Positions 46,740 through 58,389 of a stretch of 64,000 nucleotides of DNA are shown here, piece by piece. Position numbers and translations under genes: made by a program. Source of the stretch: Chromera velia (taxonomy: Eukaryota; Sar; Chromeraceae). The first letter of the stretch is position 1; every line of letters starts with the position of its first letter. The notes beneath the pieces were generated by a model that saw nothing but the letters and a program-made list of their open reading frames with translations, was not told the origin of the DNA and did not search any database. Location: assembly GCA_018398765.1 (NCBI GenBank), contig JAHBMJ010002216.1, positions 1-64,000 on the forward strand, written 5' to 3'.

Positions 46740-47773
46740 CTCCTTGCTTTTCCCTTCCCCCCCGATTTCAAGGAAACAGCTGTCCGTCTCCCTTCCACTC
46801 TGGAAAGAATGAAAGGCACAAAAAGCAGAAAGCGTTTGGTATCGTTTAGATCCTTCGGAAAGGTAGAGAGATGGAACGATCGAAGCAGCACGATTTATTG
46901 GAAAGCCGTCGAACCAAAAGAACTTTGTCGAAGAAGATCTCTGTCAAGTTTACACAACGTGACACTTCAACTGAAGCAAATGAACAGAAGACCGACAACT
47001 TGAACGTGAAAGGCTGACGAAACTTCGTGACACTTTTTATTCTGCTCAGGACCTGCTGCCTTCCCGCGGCAGCCAGCAAGAGATCGAACATCATCGAAGA
47101 CAACATGAGACAACCTCCATCAAGTTCCTCGAATCTTCCTCGATGCCCTGAGTTTCACAAATCTCGAGCTCGATCGCGCTCCCGCGGCGCCGCGCGGGCC
47201 CGCGGCCCGCCGCTGGCAGTGAGCCTATAAGCTATAGTGCAACATGCAAATCTAGCTATACGAATCTTGAAGATACAAAGAAGATCAGAGAATCTGGGAA
47301 CTTGAAGGAAGTCGACTTCAGTCTTCAGATGCTCAGCTCTGTTGCCACCAGTGAGTCTTAACGTGCATGCACGCACGCACCAGTTCTGCAGTTCGGGTTC
47401 TTAATCTACCGACGCGACTCGTTTAGTTTGCTTCCTGACGTCTGTCGTCTCCTCGATCAGCTCTCTTTTCCCGGTCCAGGCTGAGGCTTTATAAGAATCG
47501 CTTACTGCCCATCCCCACAGAGGCACAGTTGGAGCTCCAAAAAACGTTCAAGAGCCCTTGGAGGAGAAAGGGCGTGCTTGTGTAAGGAGCAGAGGGTCAT
47601 CCGTGTGTCACCAGACAGAGGCGGAAACAACATTAGAAGCAGACGCGCTTTCCGTCTCTCTTCTCTTCCTCTGTTCTGGTTGGCCGTGATCACTCCATCT
47701 GTTCCTGATCGCATCCCTTGCCGTCTTTCGGTTTACCTCTGAGTCTATTTGAGACTATTCAGGAGAGGCAGCG
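46740..47773. promoter_or_regulatory. Shared upstream region of the divergent coiled-coil and membrane protein genes
   Basis: The two start codons are 1.03 kb apart on opposite strands. The middle holds a very GC-rich block (about 47170-47220, CGCGGCGCCGCGCGGGCCCG) and a GCATGC motif at about 47363. A TATA-like TTTATAAG lies near 47492 on the membrane-gene side. No further gene is seen. Confidence 0.4.
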
Positions 47774-50700
47774 ATGGCATCCCCAACAGCACAGCAATCC
47801 TCCCAGCAGAGCAGAGGGCCCGGGATGTACTCGCGTCTTCTCACGAGTGGACCCGGATACTTCCACCCAGATTCCAAGGGAATGGATGTGGAACTCGATG
47901 CAGACACGTACACGTCCCTCATAGCAGCAGACCACTTCGAGAGGTTCCGAACAAAGGATAAAGAACAGGAAAGCGGATTCTGCAACAAATATGGGCACAG
48001 ATTTGCTGTCTACTCTGCTTTTCTGGCGGTGATCCTGACCATCTTCCTCCAAATGGTCTGTCTGGTTTGTCTGGATCCTGAGCTCTTTGCCCTGAACCCG
48101 GAAACCTTTCGCTTCTCTGGACAGTGGACAGGGTATAGACGGTGGAACGACCTCGCCAGCAACCTGAACACCTCAGACTACGCAGGGGTAGTTCTCACGG
48201 CGTGCAGGTCAGGAGGGAGGGATGGAAGTGTACCTCGGGGGGGGGGGGNNNNNNNNNNNNNNNNNNNNNNNNNNNNNNNNNNNNNNNNNNNNGGGGGGGG
48301 GGGGGGGAGTCTGGGAGAGCGGTACTTGTGGGATTGTCAGAGTGCTTCTATGACTGGGGGTGGGGAGTGAGATAGGGAGGGTTGGTCAAGAAACCCTGAG
48401 TAGAGTGCCGGTGACAAGTCCTCAAAGCAGTGAGCGCCCACTGCATCAATTCAAGACTCTCTTTTCATTCAGTGATTATTCCGTCCTGATTTCGGGCCTG
48501 TTGTGCCACAGAACTTCTCTGTTTCTCTTTCTCTTGCGCGCTGTTTTTGTCTATAGTCGTGGCGCCCGCTGTGTCCCTATTGGGCTTCGCGTTTCCTTTC
48601 CTGCTACTGCTGTTTGTGTGTCTGATTTCTTTTGATTGCCTCCTTGTAGGTTCTGTGCATCTTACGTTGTCGTGTTCGGAATTCTAGAAGAGGTGGAGGG
48701 AAGAATCTCAGGTTCGTTTTTTTTTTTCTTCGAATTCTCTTTCGTTCATTCGTTCGCCTGGGTGGGTGGGTGGGTGCGAATCATGTACCCGCATTCGTTT
48801 TCTTTCCTCATCCTTTTTTCCCCGTCCCTGCCCTCGAGTATCTTTTTGGAGTTGTTTCCCCTTCCCTGTCTTCTGACTGTCCTCGCTTCTGTCGTTTCTT
48901 CGCACCTTCTTCTCTCCTCGAAGGCTGAAAAGCGGAGAGAGGAATCGTGTGAGTTCAGTGGCATTCAATATTCAAATGAAGTGTTTCTTTTGTCGTCTTT
49001 TCTGGCTGGTGTGTGCTTGCATGAGCAGGTCTCCAGGTTGCGATGGGACGGACAAGCCTGGCGTTAGCGGAAGACAAGGAAACTACAATTGAGCTGTACA
49101 AAAAATTCCCGAGGGGTTCTCTTGTGACCCTTGCACAGGTCCGACCCCTAGATGTCCCTTGATGTGTGCATGCGAGAGGGGGCTATGAGAAGATAAGTAC
49201 GAATAAAAAGAAAGGGACGGGCCGGGGAAGGGAAGGGAAGGTGCACGACAGTACAAAAGATTTTGAAAACACAGAGAGATGCTTGGAAGGTAGCTAATGT
49301 GCGAGAGGTCTTGTTCTTTCACAGTTCATTTCTCGTCGTTTCTTTCGGTTTTTTCCCCCGATCCTGCAGCTTTTCGGCCTCGGCGTCTCCGTCATATTGG
49401 CGACAGTGGGTGTCTCTTTGGTGTACAAAGCCAGTCAGTGGGGGGTAAGGGGTGGATCGAAGAAAGCTGACGTGGCTCTGTTCTGTCGTTTCCTCCGAAT
49501 TTCGTATGGAGACCTGAAGGTGGCAGCAGGAGAAGGTGGAAGACGTTCCCATGCATGGCGGAAGGGTAGAGAGCACAGATAGAGGGCTTCACCTTTCTTT
49601 CTTTCTTTCTTTCTTTCTTTTTTTCTTTTTTTCTTTCTTTTTTTCTTTCTTTCTTCGTTTTTGTCTGTCTAGAGTATAAAAAGAAAAAAAAACATACGAG
49701 AATAGAGAACGAGAGAAAGGAAAAGAAAAGGCGATATACTCTGTCTGACTGTCTGAAACGCATACTCTGTCTGTTTTCTATTTCTTGCCTTGAATGGAGG
49801 CAGCAGGAAATAACGTGTGAATTCACTGATCACGTGGAGACCTGTCGGGAGGAGTAGAGGCAAGGGGCGCTTAATTAACTCTTGCTTGTCGGGCCCCCTG
49901 CCCACGCTGTCTGATTGGTCGTTTTGTGGTTTCGTCTTTCCCATCCTTCCTTCTTTTTTGTCTATATGTGAAGAAACGGAGGCAAAAGAGACGGAGGGTC
50001 TGTCTTTTTAGGGGAGAGGGCAAAACAAAGAGTATTTTTTTATCTGCCCGTATCTGTTTGACTCTTCATCTCTGTACTGGGTATGTGCAGAGGAACCTAT
50101 CGAGATGCTCTTGAAGAGTGTGGAGACCCTCTTCATCAACGAAATCGGTCAGGCAGGCAGAGCTCGTGGTCTTTTGTTATTTTCTTTTTTCTCCTGTCAT
50201 TGTTTCGTAAAGACAAGTCCGCAATGAGGCAGAGAGCAAAAGAGGCTGTCCCGTAGAGACGAATTTTGCGAACACAGAGAAACAAGGACGACAAAAAAGC
50301 AGAGAGTGTGTGTGTGTGTGAGAGAGAAGAGAGATGCAAGGAAGGAGAGGCGAGTCATTGTCTTACCTCAAGTCACTTACTTGCTTTTGGTCTGTTTGCC
50401 CCTTCTTGTCGTGATTCCTTCGCTTTTCATCGTCCTTCCCGTCGAAGTTTTTTTTTCTCACCAAACTCTTCAGGCGTCATGCCCGCACAGGCACGACAAC
50501 AACATATTTGTGCCTCACCTTTTTTTTCTTTTGGTGCCCCCATCTGCAGATAACTGCGTGTGTGTGTACTACTTGCCGGGTGAAATTCGAGTGAGTGAGT
50601 GAGTGAGGGAGTGAATGAATGAATGACCCACCTTGAATGAGCCTCTGCGCCATCTCTTTTTCTCTTGCTTGTCTGTGTTCTTCCTTCTCCCACCCTCTTT

Positions 50701-51400
50701 TTGTAGCGCGAAAGCGCTTCTTCCACGAATGGGTGTTTCGACATAAGTTTTGCGTAAGTGGATTCGTCAATCTGTTTGTTTCTCGGCCTGCCTGGCTGCC
50801 TGCCTGCCCGGCTGTCTGTCTATGTGTCCGTCTGACTATCTGCGTTGTTCCTTTGTTTTTATTTGGATGTTTCTTTTTTTCTTTTCCGTCTGCCGATTTC
50901 ATGAAGAAAAGGAGGGAAAGGAAGTCACACAGGCTGCCTGTCTGTCTGTCTGTACACCCCAAACGAAGAAAAGAAAAGAGAAAGGGAACCCCTGAAATAA
51001 AGAAAAGAAAGACCATAGTTGCTGCGGCTGCTGCCGCTGCCTCGTTTAAAGGAAAGAAGAAGAAAAGAAACGAACACGTCCAGATGGAAAGAATGTGGAA
51101 GTGCAGAAGCGGAAGCCTGCATTAAGCCTGCTCTGGGCAAGGAAGGGCCGCAGGGTACGCTCAAGGCCTGGAGCTCTGGTACCCTTCCACTGAGAGAGCG
51201 CGCCAAAAAAAAAGAAAAAACAGAAGAGAATGAAGAAAGAGAAAAGGGGAAAGAAAAGACGATATAGTCTGTCTGTCTGTGTGTTTGTCTGTTTGTCAAA
51301 GAAGAGAATGTTGAAAGAGAAAAAGGCGAAAAAAAGCGATATAGTATGTCTGTCAAAGGAGAGAGAAGAAGAAACATACAGTCTGTCTATGTGTCTCTCA

Positions 51401-51447
<47 letters not shown>

Positions 51448-51963
51448 TGTCTATGTGTCTGTCTGTGTCTCACTGGGTGACTATGGAATCCAATGGGTAG
51501 GAGAGAGCAGAAAAGGGAATCTTGCGGATTTCCGTTTGTAGACCTTCCTGTCTGGCTGTTCTACGGAGGGAGGAGCCCTTTGCATGGGTCTGAAATCGGC
51601 AGACAGATGCATGAGGTCCTGCATTCGTCTTGAAGACGTAACACAACAAACAGATTGCATGATGGAATGGCCGTAGGGATAGAGCCTCACTTGACCTCCC
51701 TCCGTGCATGCAGAGATTTCACTTCTGGAAAAAACACAGCAGGAGCACAGTCGCGACTGGGGTATTGATGATCGCGTCAGTCCTTCCGTCTTCTTTCTGC
51801 TGTCTGGTGCACCCACACACACTCACACACACACACACACACAAGCACAGACACACACAAGTACACACACACACACACAAGCACACACACACACACACAC
51901 CGCGCACACACTCACACACATACACACACACATACCCACACGCACACACACACACACACACAG

Positions 51964-52000
<37 letters not shown>

Positions 52001-53647
52001 CCGAGGGGGAAAGGGAGAAAGCCGGGCAGAGGATAAAAAGCAATACGCAAATTTGCGCTTCTGGTTCCTCACGCTGATTTTTTTCTCCTCCGTTCTGGTG
52101 GCATCTCACCAGTTCTCTCCCCCCCCCTTGAACTCGTCCCTCTTTCCCCCTTTTCGTATGCGTGCGAGCGTCACTGCGCACGCGTGTGTGTACGTGTGTG
52201 TGGCTCTTTGAGTCAGGAGAGAGAGAGAGCTTGTCTGAGTGAGTGACTGAGCGAGTGAGTATGAGCTCTACTTCTGCTCCGGTGCAGGTATGGTTTGAAG
52301 GTCTTTGTAAAGTTCACGCCCTTCCTTCCACTGGTCATCGGCTTGACGCCGAACGTCTGGGTCAGTCTTTTCGGTTCTTGTCCGTTCATCTCGCGGTTTT
52401 GGGTTGGCCTTGTCGGTAGATCTGCTTCCGTCTCTATCTTTGGCTATTACACACACAGAAGCATAGACACTCACACGCTCACTCATTCTCAGACGGCCTT
52501 CATATCTCTCTGTTTCACTGACCGATGGCCTGAGTACACGAAGGAATTGATGGATGGGCAAATGGACGAATGAATGAAATGACAAACTCCATGCATGCAT
52601 CCATGCAGACGGGGTGGGCCCTCGGCTTGGTTCTCTTGGTGACAATCCAGAGCGCTGACCACTTTTTGGTGTTTGAGCCACTCAACTTTGTTTTCACAGA
52701 CTACAGGTAAGGCCGAGGGCTTGTGGATGTTGGTGAATTGCGATTTGTTCTGGTCTTACTTGTTTTGAGTTTTTGAAAGACGTGATGTGTGACGGGAAGC
52801 GAGTTTAGAGGGAAAGCGGAAGAAATTGGAACCGGATCAGCATTGCTTGAGCTGAGGTGTTCAAGATTCACCTTTCGATAATTTGAACTCGCCGTGAAAA
52901 GGTGTGGGGAGAAATGGGGGTGCATGGGCGACTTCTTGGGGTGGGGTCGGAAGCTGTGTGTGTGTGTATGTGTGAAGCGGGAGGGTTTGCGCGCTTGGGG
53001 GCACTTGTTTCAGTTCTCCGCTTGCTTGCTCGCTCATTGGATGTCTCTCCCTCCTTGCTCTGCCTGCCTGCGTGCCTGATTGCTTGCAGGGATCTGATGG
53101 AACAAAAAGGCTCTCAGGTGGGATTGCTGCTTTTTTGTGGGTGCGTGTGTTGTGTTTCCTTCTTACTCACTCACTTCCTTTGCTTCCCTTTTTGAATTAA
53201 CGTTTTGCGATCAATGGGATCATGAGCTGAGAGGAAGGAAGAGCTCGTTTTTTGCTGTAAGATCGTTTTTTGCCCCAATTCTCCCTTTTCGGCGTGGGAG
53301 CTATCTTTCCTGCAAAAGCAGAGGAGCGAGTGTTGGGTGACACGCGAACCACATAATCTATTATCCAAGTTGAACGAGAAAAGATTTAGTGAATCCGGGA
53401 AGCGTGCTCCCTTTCCCTCCTCCACTGTTCCTTTTTTGCGTGCGTCGTGCAGGAAGGTCCGAAAGACCGGAATTTCGGCGAATTTGTCCATGAGAACCTG
53501 AAGGATATGGTGGGGGCAGGGATGTACTCGTCGGAGTCGGGGGGGGACAGCGACGGGTCTGTGCCGACAAACGGGCACGCAGGGGGGGGTAAAAGGGCAG
53601 GCATGCCGACGATCGAGGAAGGCAACGAGGACGGGGAGCATTCATGA
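47774..53647 (+). CDS. Multi-pass membrane protein, 12 exons, unknown function
   Basis: Exons: 47774-48207, 48650-48711, 49029-49138, 49370-49444, 50091-50147, 50550-50590, 50707-50753, 51714-51806, 52288-52360, 52609-52706, 53090-53117, 53453-53647. Frames join across the junctions I checked, and acceptors are mostly TGCAG. The product of ~435 residues has a hydrophilic N-terminus (~75 residues), then hydrophobic spans: FAVYSAFLAVILTIFLQMVC, FCASYVVVFGILEE, LFGLGVSVILATVGVSLVY, STVATGVLMIASVLPSSFCC, VFVKFTPFLPLVIGL and TGWALGLVLLVTIQ. A Gly/Ser/Asp-rich cytosol-like tail ends in a TGA. There are about six membrane passes. I recognise no transporter signature. The first intron contains an assembly gap. 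Confidence 0.75.
48249..48292. other. Assembly gap (N run)
   Basis: Forty-four N bases lie inside a poly-G tract in the first intron of the membrane protein gene. The true length is unknown. Confidence 1.
49588..49665. repeat. (CTTT)n microsatellite in an intron
   Basis: CTTT units with some pure T runs lie in the intron after the exon at 49370-49444. Confidence 0.9.
51392..51475. repeat. (CT)n(GT)n microsatellite in an intron
   Basis: A CT run followed by a GT run lies in the membrane protein gene. Confidence 0.9.
51812..52000. repeat. (AC)n(AG)n compound microsatellite
   Basis: About 160 bases of AC-rich repeat pass into a pure AG run. It starts just 3' of the splice donor at 51807. Confidence 0.9.
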
Positions 53648-53654
53648 GATCCAG

Positions 53655-53720
53655 GTCTGTGTCTGTGTGTCTGTGTCTGTGTCTGTGTCTGTCTGTCTGT
53701 CTGGGAAGAAGAAACATATA

Positions 53721-53803
<83 letters not shown>

Positions 53804-53830
53804 TGTCTGTGTCTGTCTGTCTGTGTCTGG

Positions 53831-53929
<99 letters not shown>

Positions 53930-53992
53930 TGTGTCTGTCTGTGTCTGTCTGTCTGTGTCTGTCTGTCTGTGTCTGTCTGTCTGTGTCTGTCC

Positions 53993-54053
<61 letters not shown>

Positions 54054-54060
54054 TGTGCAT
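53655..54060. repeat. 400-bp compound (CT)n/(GT)n/(GTCT)n satellite-like block
   Basis: Three near-repeats of a higher-order unit, (GTCT)n then (CT)n then (GT)n, begin only a few bases after the stop codon of the membrane protein gene. They therefore fall in its 3' untranslated region or just beyond. Confidence 0.9.
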
Positions 54061-55126
54061 AGATAGATGTATGTACCGGTGGACTCACAGATGCATGCAC
54101 ATTTCTGCGTCCAAGCAGAGAGCTGGAGATGGGGAGACCGAGAGGGGGGGGGGAGGGGGAATCATCGCAAGCCCCGCCTTCTTCATTTTCCCCCTTGATT
54201 GAAGGAGAGGTGACGGAGAATTTAGAAGATGAAGCTTCCACACTGTGTGTTGGTTGCCCTTTCGTTTCCTCCTCTGCATGCAGGGATTCCAAAGGGAAGC
54301 GCTGTTTGTCGGGTCGCACGATGAGGGGGTGGAAAAGTCGGGCGAATCTTTGGGTGAGACGAAAGGAGAAAAGCAAAGCGGATGGAAGGATTCTTTTCCT
54401 CTTTCCATCTTTTCTCGTGTTGGAATTGGAGGTGATCGAACCAGCAGGCGGGGGGTGCAGCGGTTCTGACTATGTGTTGTAGGTCGCTGAACCGCTCCTT
54501 TCTTTCTCTCCTCGCAGCGGTGGAGCTGTAGAGACGTACAGCTTCTTTCCTCGGTTTCCCCGCTCTCCACAAGTGTGAATATGAAAAGGAATGGCCAACC
54601 GTCCGTTCTGTCTATCTGATTCTTCGACAACATCCCTTCCCGGGAGAAGGGAGAAAGCGGCCTCCCCCTTTTCTGCTCAATTCGAATTCGCGTGGTTCAT
54701 TGAAAGATCGAACGGTTCTGTCTAGGGTTCTGTGCATAATAATTTGTTTGCTTTAGTGCTTGCGTATGGGCTAAAGTGAAGTGAGCTTTTAAAAAGAATG
54801 AATTTAAACAAAAACAGAAAGAAATTCCCATTACAGCCAGGTTTTGCCATGTAGCTGGTCATTTAGTCATCAATCAATTATAAACTGTAAAGCTGAATCA
54901 TGATATAACTTTGAATCTTAATTTTTAAAGAATCTTAGCTTTTTTTTTATCTTTGTAATACTATGAACAACGGTTTACAAACAATATCACTAGCGATATA
55001 AAACCTTAGATATTAGATAAAACTAATCTTATCATATTACATCAAAGTAAATACTAGCCAATCCACTGTCTAGCTTATACGCCACCTGGTGAATGAACTA
55101 GTGAGTGAATGAAAGAATAATTATAT
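54061..55126. other. Spacer, no gene seen
   Basis: Mixed then AT-rich sequence. From about 54740 it is AT-rich with no coding signal. Confidence 0.6.
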
Positions 55127-55131
55127 AAAGC

Positions 55132-55422
55132 TGTAACAGGTATGCAGGGCTTGTGCTAATGGGGCTCATAAGTTGGCAGGAAGGTCTGTTAAGCTAGATG
55201 TTCGTTGTTATTCCCTCATGCTGACGTACTCTGTGTCTGTCAGTCTGAGTCTATGTTTGCATGCAATACAAACGCGACTTTTGATTTATGTGGTTAAACG
55301 GTATGTAACTCACTTTCATCACGGCCCCGGAAAGATATACAACGGGGGCGGCTCATTCACAGGCAATGCAGGAGGGTGGGGCGCTTGCTTATACTCGCAC
55401 CACGACCGGCATACACGTTACA
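55132..55422 (-). repeat. 3' LTR of the second gag-only element
   Basis: It has TGTAAC..GTTACA palindromic ends and aligns with 56534-56844 apart from small length differences near 55305 and 55405. Confidence 0.88.
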
Positions 55423-55542
55423 CATGCATTGGAAACGCTCCTCCTTCTCCCCCTCATCATCTTTGAAGACACTTGATGTGAAGAAATTGGGTCTTCTAGA
55501 GTTTCTGTTTCTCTAGAGGCCAGACAGGGGCTTCTTGTTGAT

Positions 55543-56346
55543 CTAACACTTGTTGGCTGTATGATCAGCGTGCAGCTGTCTGTAGTACAAACACCTGTTG
55601 TACTTCATTAGACTTCCCTTCTCCTCATCTGTCATAGGAAGAAGGTTGCGGCTAATCTGCTGACCCCAGAATCTTTGCTTACTAGTCACAGCCCCGATGT
55701 CCATCGGTGCTAGTCCCGTTGGATCATGTGCAGCTGCACTTCTGGTGACGACTGGTGGTGGGATGGTGCTTGAAATGGCAGAGTGCGATGCTGCTGTGAT
55801 AATAGAGATTATTAAGCGATAGTAAGAGCTCGCTGCGGCCTGAAAAGCTGCAGAGACTGCTTGATCCAGACTCGTAGACTCCTTTCTGATGACTTTTTTT
55901 GCCAAGTCTTGAGGGAGATTCTTCTAAAAATGGTAAATCTTGTCGCTCATACTCATATCCGTCATTTTTAGCAACTTGGCGATAAACTTTTTGGTGTACG
56001 TCTCAAGATCTATGGACTTTGCACACTTCAATTCGTCAAGTTCCGCTCGTAGCTCTGTCTGGGTGTGTCTGTCCTTGAAGTAGGAAACAAGGACGGTCTT
56101 CACCTCCTCCCAAAAGTTCAGCTTCCTTCCCAACGAATCTTCTTAGGAATCTTCCGAAATCTTCACTGCCTGCGATGCGTCTCCAGTGAGGTGTGACAAT
56201 ATAGCTTCAAGCAGGTCCGCTTCTGACATGCAGTGAAATCTCTGATTTCTTTCACAGAGGTTCATCCAGTTAACATACTTCTCTACGTCTCTATTAAAAT
56301 CACAAATCGGCTTGACTTGCTTGAGAAGAGCAGAAAATGATGTCAA
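55543..56346 (-). CDS. Gag-like remnant of the second gag-only element
   Basis: Minus-strand stretches resemble the retrotransposon Gag core found in plant and protist elements: YVNWMNLCERNQRFHCMSEA, AILSHLTGDASQAV, FWEEVKTVLVSYFKDRHTQT and ETYTKKFIAKLLKM. They end in a degenerate zinc-knuckle-like segment (CLYYRQLHADHTANKC). No polymerase follows. It is annotated as a fossil. Confidence 0.65.
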
Positions 56347-56533
56347 AGAGATGGTGTAATTGGTTTATATACGTGCTTGCAAGAAGACAAGTTCGGAGGC
56401 TTGCTGAGAGATCAACGCGTCCTGTCTTCGGATAATAGCAAGCAGCTTAGCTGGATCGACTGTTTTTGTTCCTTCTATCTTGCTAACCAAACTCTACTGG
56501 TCGAACATGGTTAAACCAGACTCTGCTACCACC

Positions 56534-56844
56534 TGTAACAGGTATGCCGGGCTCATACTAATGGGGCTCATAAGTTAGCAGGAAGGTTTGTCAAGCTAGA
56601 CGTTCATTGCTATTCCCTCACATTAACTCTGTGTCTGTCAGTCTGAGTCCATGCTTACATGCAACATAAACGCGACTCTTGATTCATGTGGCTAAACGGC
56701 ATACAACGATGCGTGCGCTCACTTTCATTGCGGCCCCGGAAAGACATACACGTGGGCTAGCTCATTCACAGTCAATGCAGGAGGGCGGGGCGCTCGCTCA
56801 CACTCGTACCACGACCGGCATACACCTAGGGCATACACGTTACA
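56534..56844 (-). repeat. 5' LTR of the second gag-only element
   Basis: This is the partner LTR. Its inner end (plus-strand left side) directly adjoins the initiator-Met-like primer-binding site at 56518-56533. Confidence 0.88.
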
Positions 56845-56849
56845 AAAGC

Positions 56850-57761
56850 ATTGAGAATGAATCATTAACTAAACGAGGTAACTAGCTTCAAGGCTACTGT
56901 AAAGCCAAACTTTTGGCATTCCGTGTAGCCGCATGGACTGATATGATAGACATTTAAAAATATACAAGAATTGCACAAACATGGACTGCCGAGAGCTAGG
57001 CTCCAACGGCTATAGTCATCTTAAAAACTAGATTAATTAAAAAGAACACACAAAGAAACAAATTAGAAGAGGGGACCACATTCATCAAAAGCACTTCAAA
57101 AGGCTATAACAAAATTTCGACTTGAAAAGGTAATTAGAGGCTAAGAAGTGCATAAAGAAAAGTCGTAAAAGAAGGCAATGAGGCAGGAAAGAGTCATTCG
57201 CAACCTTTGTCTATCCTCATTGATCAGTTTAAGAGAGTTTCCTTTCCCTGTATGAATATCATGTTTAGCAATGCAAGTGTGCTCCTTTTTTTTGTGTCTT
57301 CTATAAAACATAGCCGAACGGCTTAATTTTTTTCCTGTCAACTATCACTCGTCTTTCATTCTTCATTCAACTTGGAGTCTTGCTTTACAAAAATGCTGTA
57401 CATGAATGGAAGCGACTCAATGGCTACCCCATTCTTTGCAAATCTGGGCCCCTCTGCAGCTCTCACACGCAGAAAATGGATCTATGCTGCTCCTTTCTGG
57501 CCTCTGCCTCAAGACAGAGGAAAACGGAAAGGAGGAGGGAGAGACAGTCTGACTTAATACCAAATTGAATCCCAGAACAAACTCGGACTGCTAGTTCGAC
57601 AACACAAAAGACCATGACAAAACGAAACAAAGACTCTATGTGAGAAAGATAACAACCCGTCGACAAGACAAGCAGCACCCCCGCCCCTGCAATTTTCTTC
57701 CAACCATACATGCGTGCATACTGACCACAGCCCCATCCCCGCCCCCAACTCCCCGCCCCCG

Positions 57762-57802
<41 letters not shown>

Positions 57803-58389
57803 AAGGCACAGAGAACGAGAAAGAAAGACGGAGAGAGGGGCGGGAAGGACAGACTGAGAAAGGCGAACATATGCCCTGACCAGCAAGACATGAAGAACGA
57901 TTCTGACCATGCCCCCCTTCCTCGATGCAGTCAACCCCGCAGACAGCGGCACGCAGCAACTGCTGCTCTCCCTCCCCCCCCCCTTTAGTAATCGACCGGG
58001 GACACTTGCGTATAGACTTCCACAGGACAATCGGCCATCACGAAAGAATGGAGCGAGGGAATAAAGAGGTGGGGGGAAGGGAGTTGGACAGGGCACTGTA
58101 TAGAAGCGACGCAGGAGAAATGAACAGAAGACGCCTGACTAAGGGAGTGAACGCCAAAACAGCAATTCTGGGACGCCCCCCTTTGATCGATTCCTCAAAC
58201 TCCGTCCGACCTTTCTTGTGCTCACAAACCCCGTACTCCTTTCTGAAACACACCTCTCATCCGCCTAGCTGCAGACTATAGAGAGTGGAAGCAGATCTAG
58301 AAGCAGACAAAAAATTATACACATGCAGCCTCTTCGATCTGCTCCCGATCCCAACCCCCACTCCCCGGCTGCCAGTCAGTCAGTTACCT
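56850..58389. other. Spacer with an (AC)n tract, no gene seen
   Basis: An (AC)n microsatellite lies at about 57764-57799. The rest shows no spliced or continuous coding signal. Confidence 0.6.

Larger units (their letters stand above)
55132..56844 (-). mobile_element. Second small gag-only LTR retroelement, minus strand
   Basis: Direct repeats 55132-55422 (291 bp) and 56534-56844 (311 bp) start TGTAACAGGTATGC and end CACGTTACA. Flanks AAAGC (55127-55131 and 56845-56849) are a perfect 5-bp target duplication. The interior (1.1 kb) codes on the minus strand for Gag-like sequence only. Next to the right-hand LTR the minus strand reads TGGTAGCAGAGTCTGG, close to the initiator-Met-tRNA primer site (TGGTATCAGAGC) used by many Copia elements. 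LTR divergence plus length differences make it older than the element at 27580. It looks broken, with a few interruptions. Confidence 0.88.

Noticed and set aside
51812-54062. Cys/Val-rich or His/Thr-rich frames (CVCVCV, THTHTH) in several places
   Set aside because: These are translations of (AC)n/(GT)n microsatellites, not genes.
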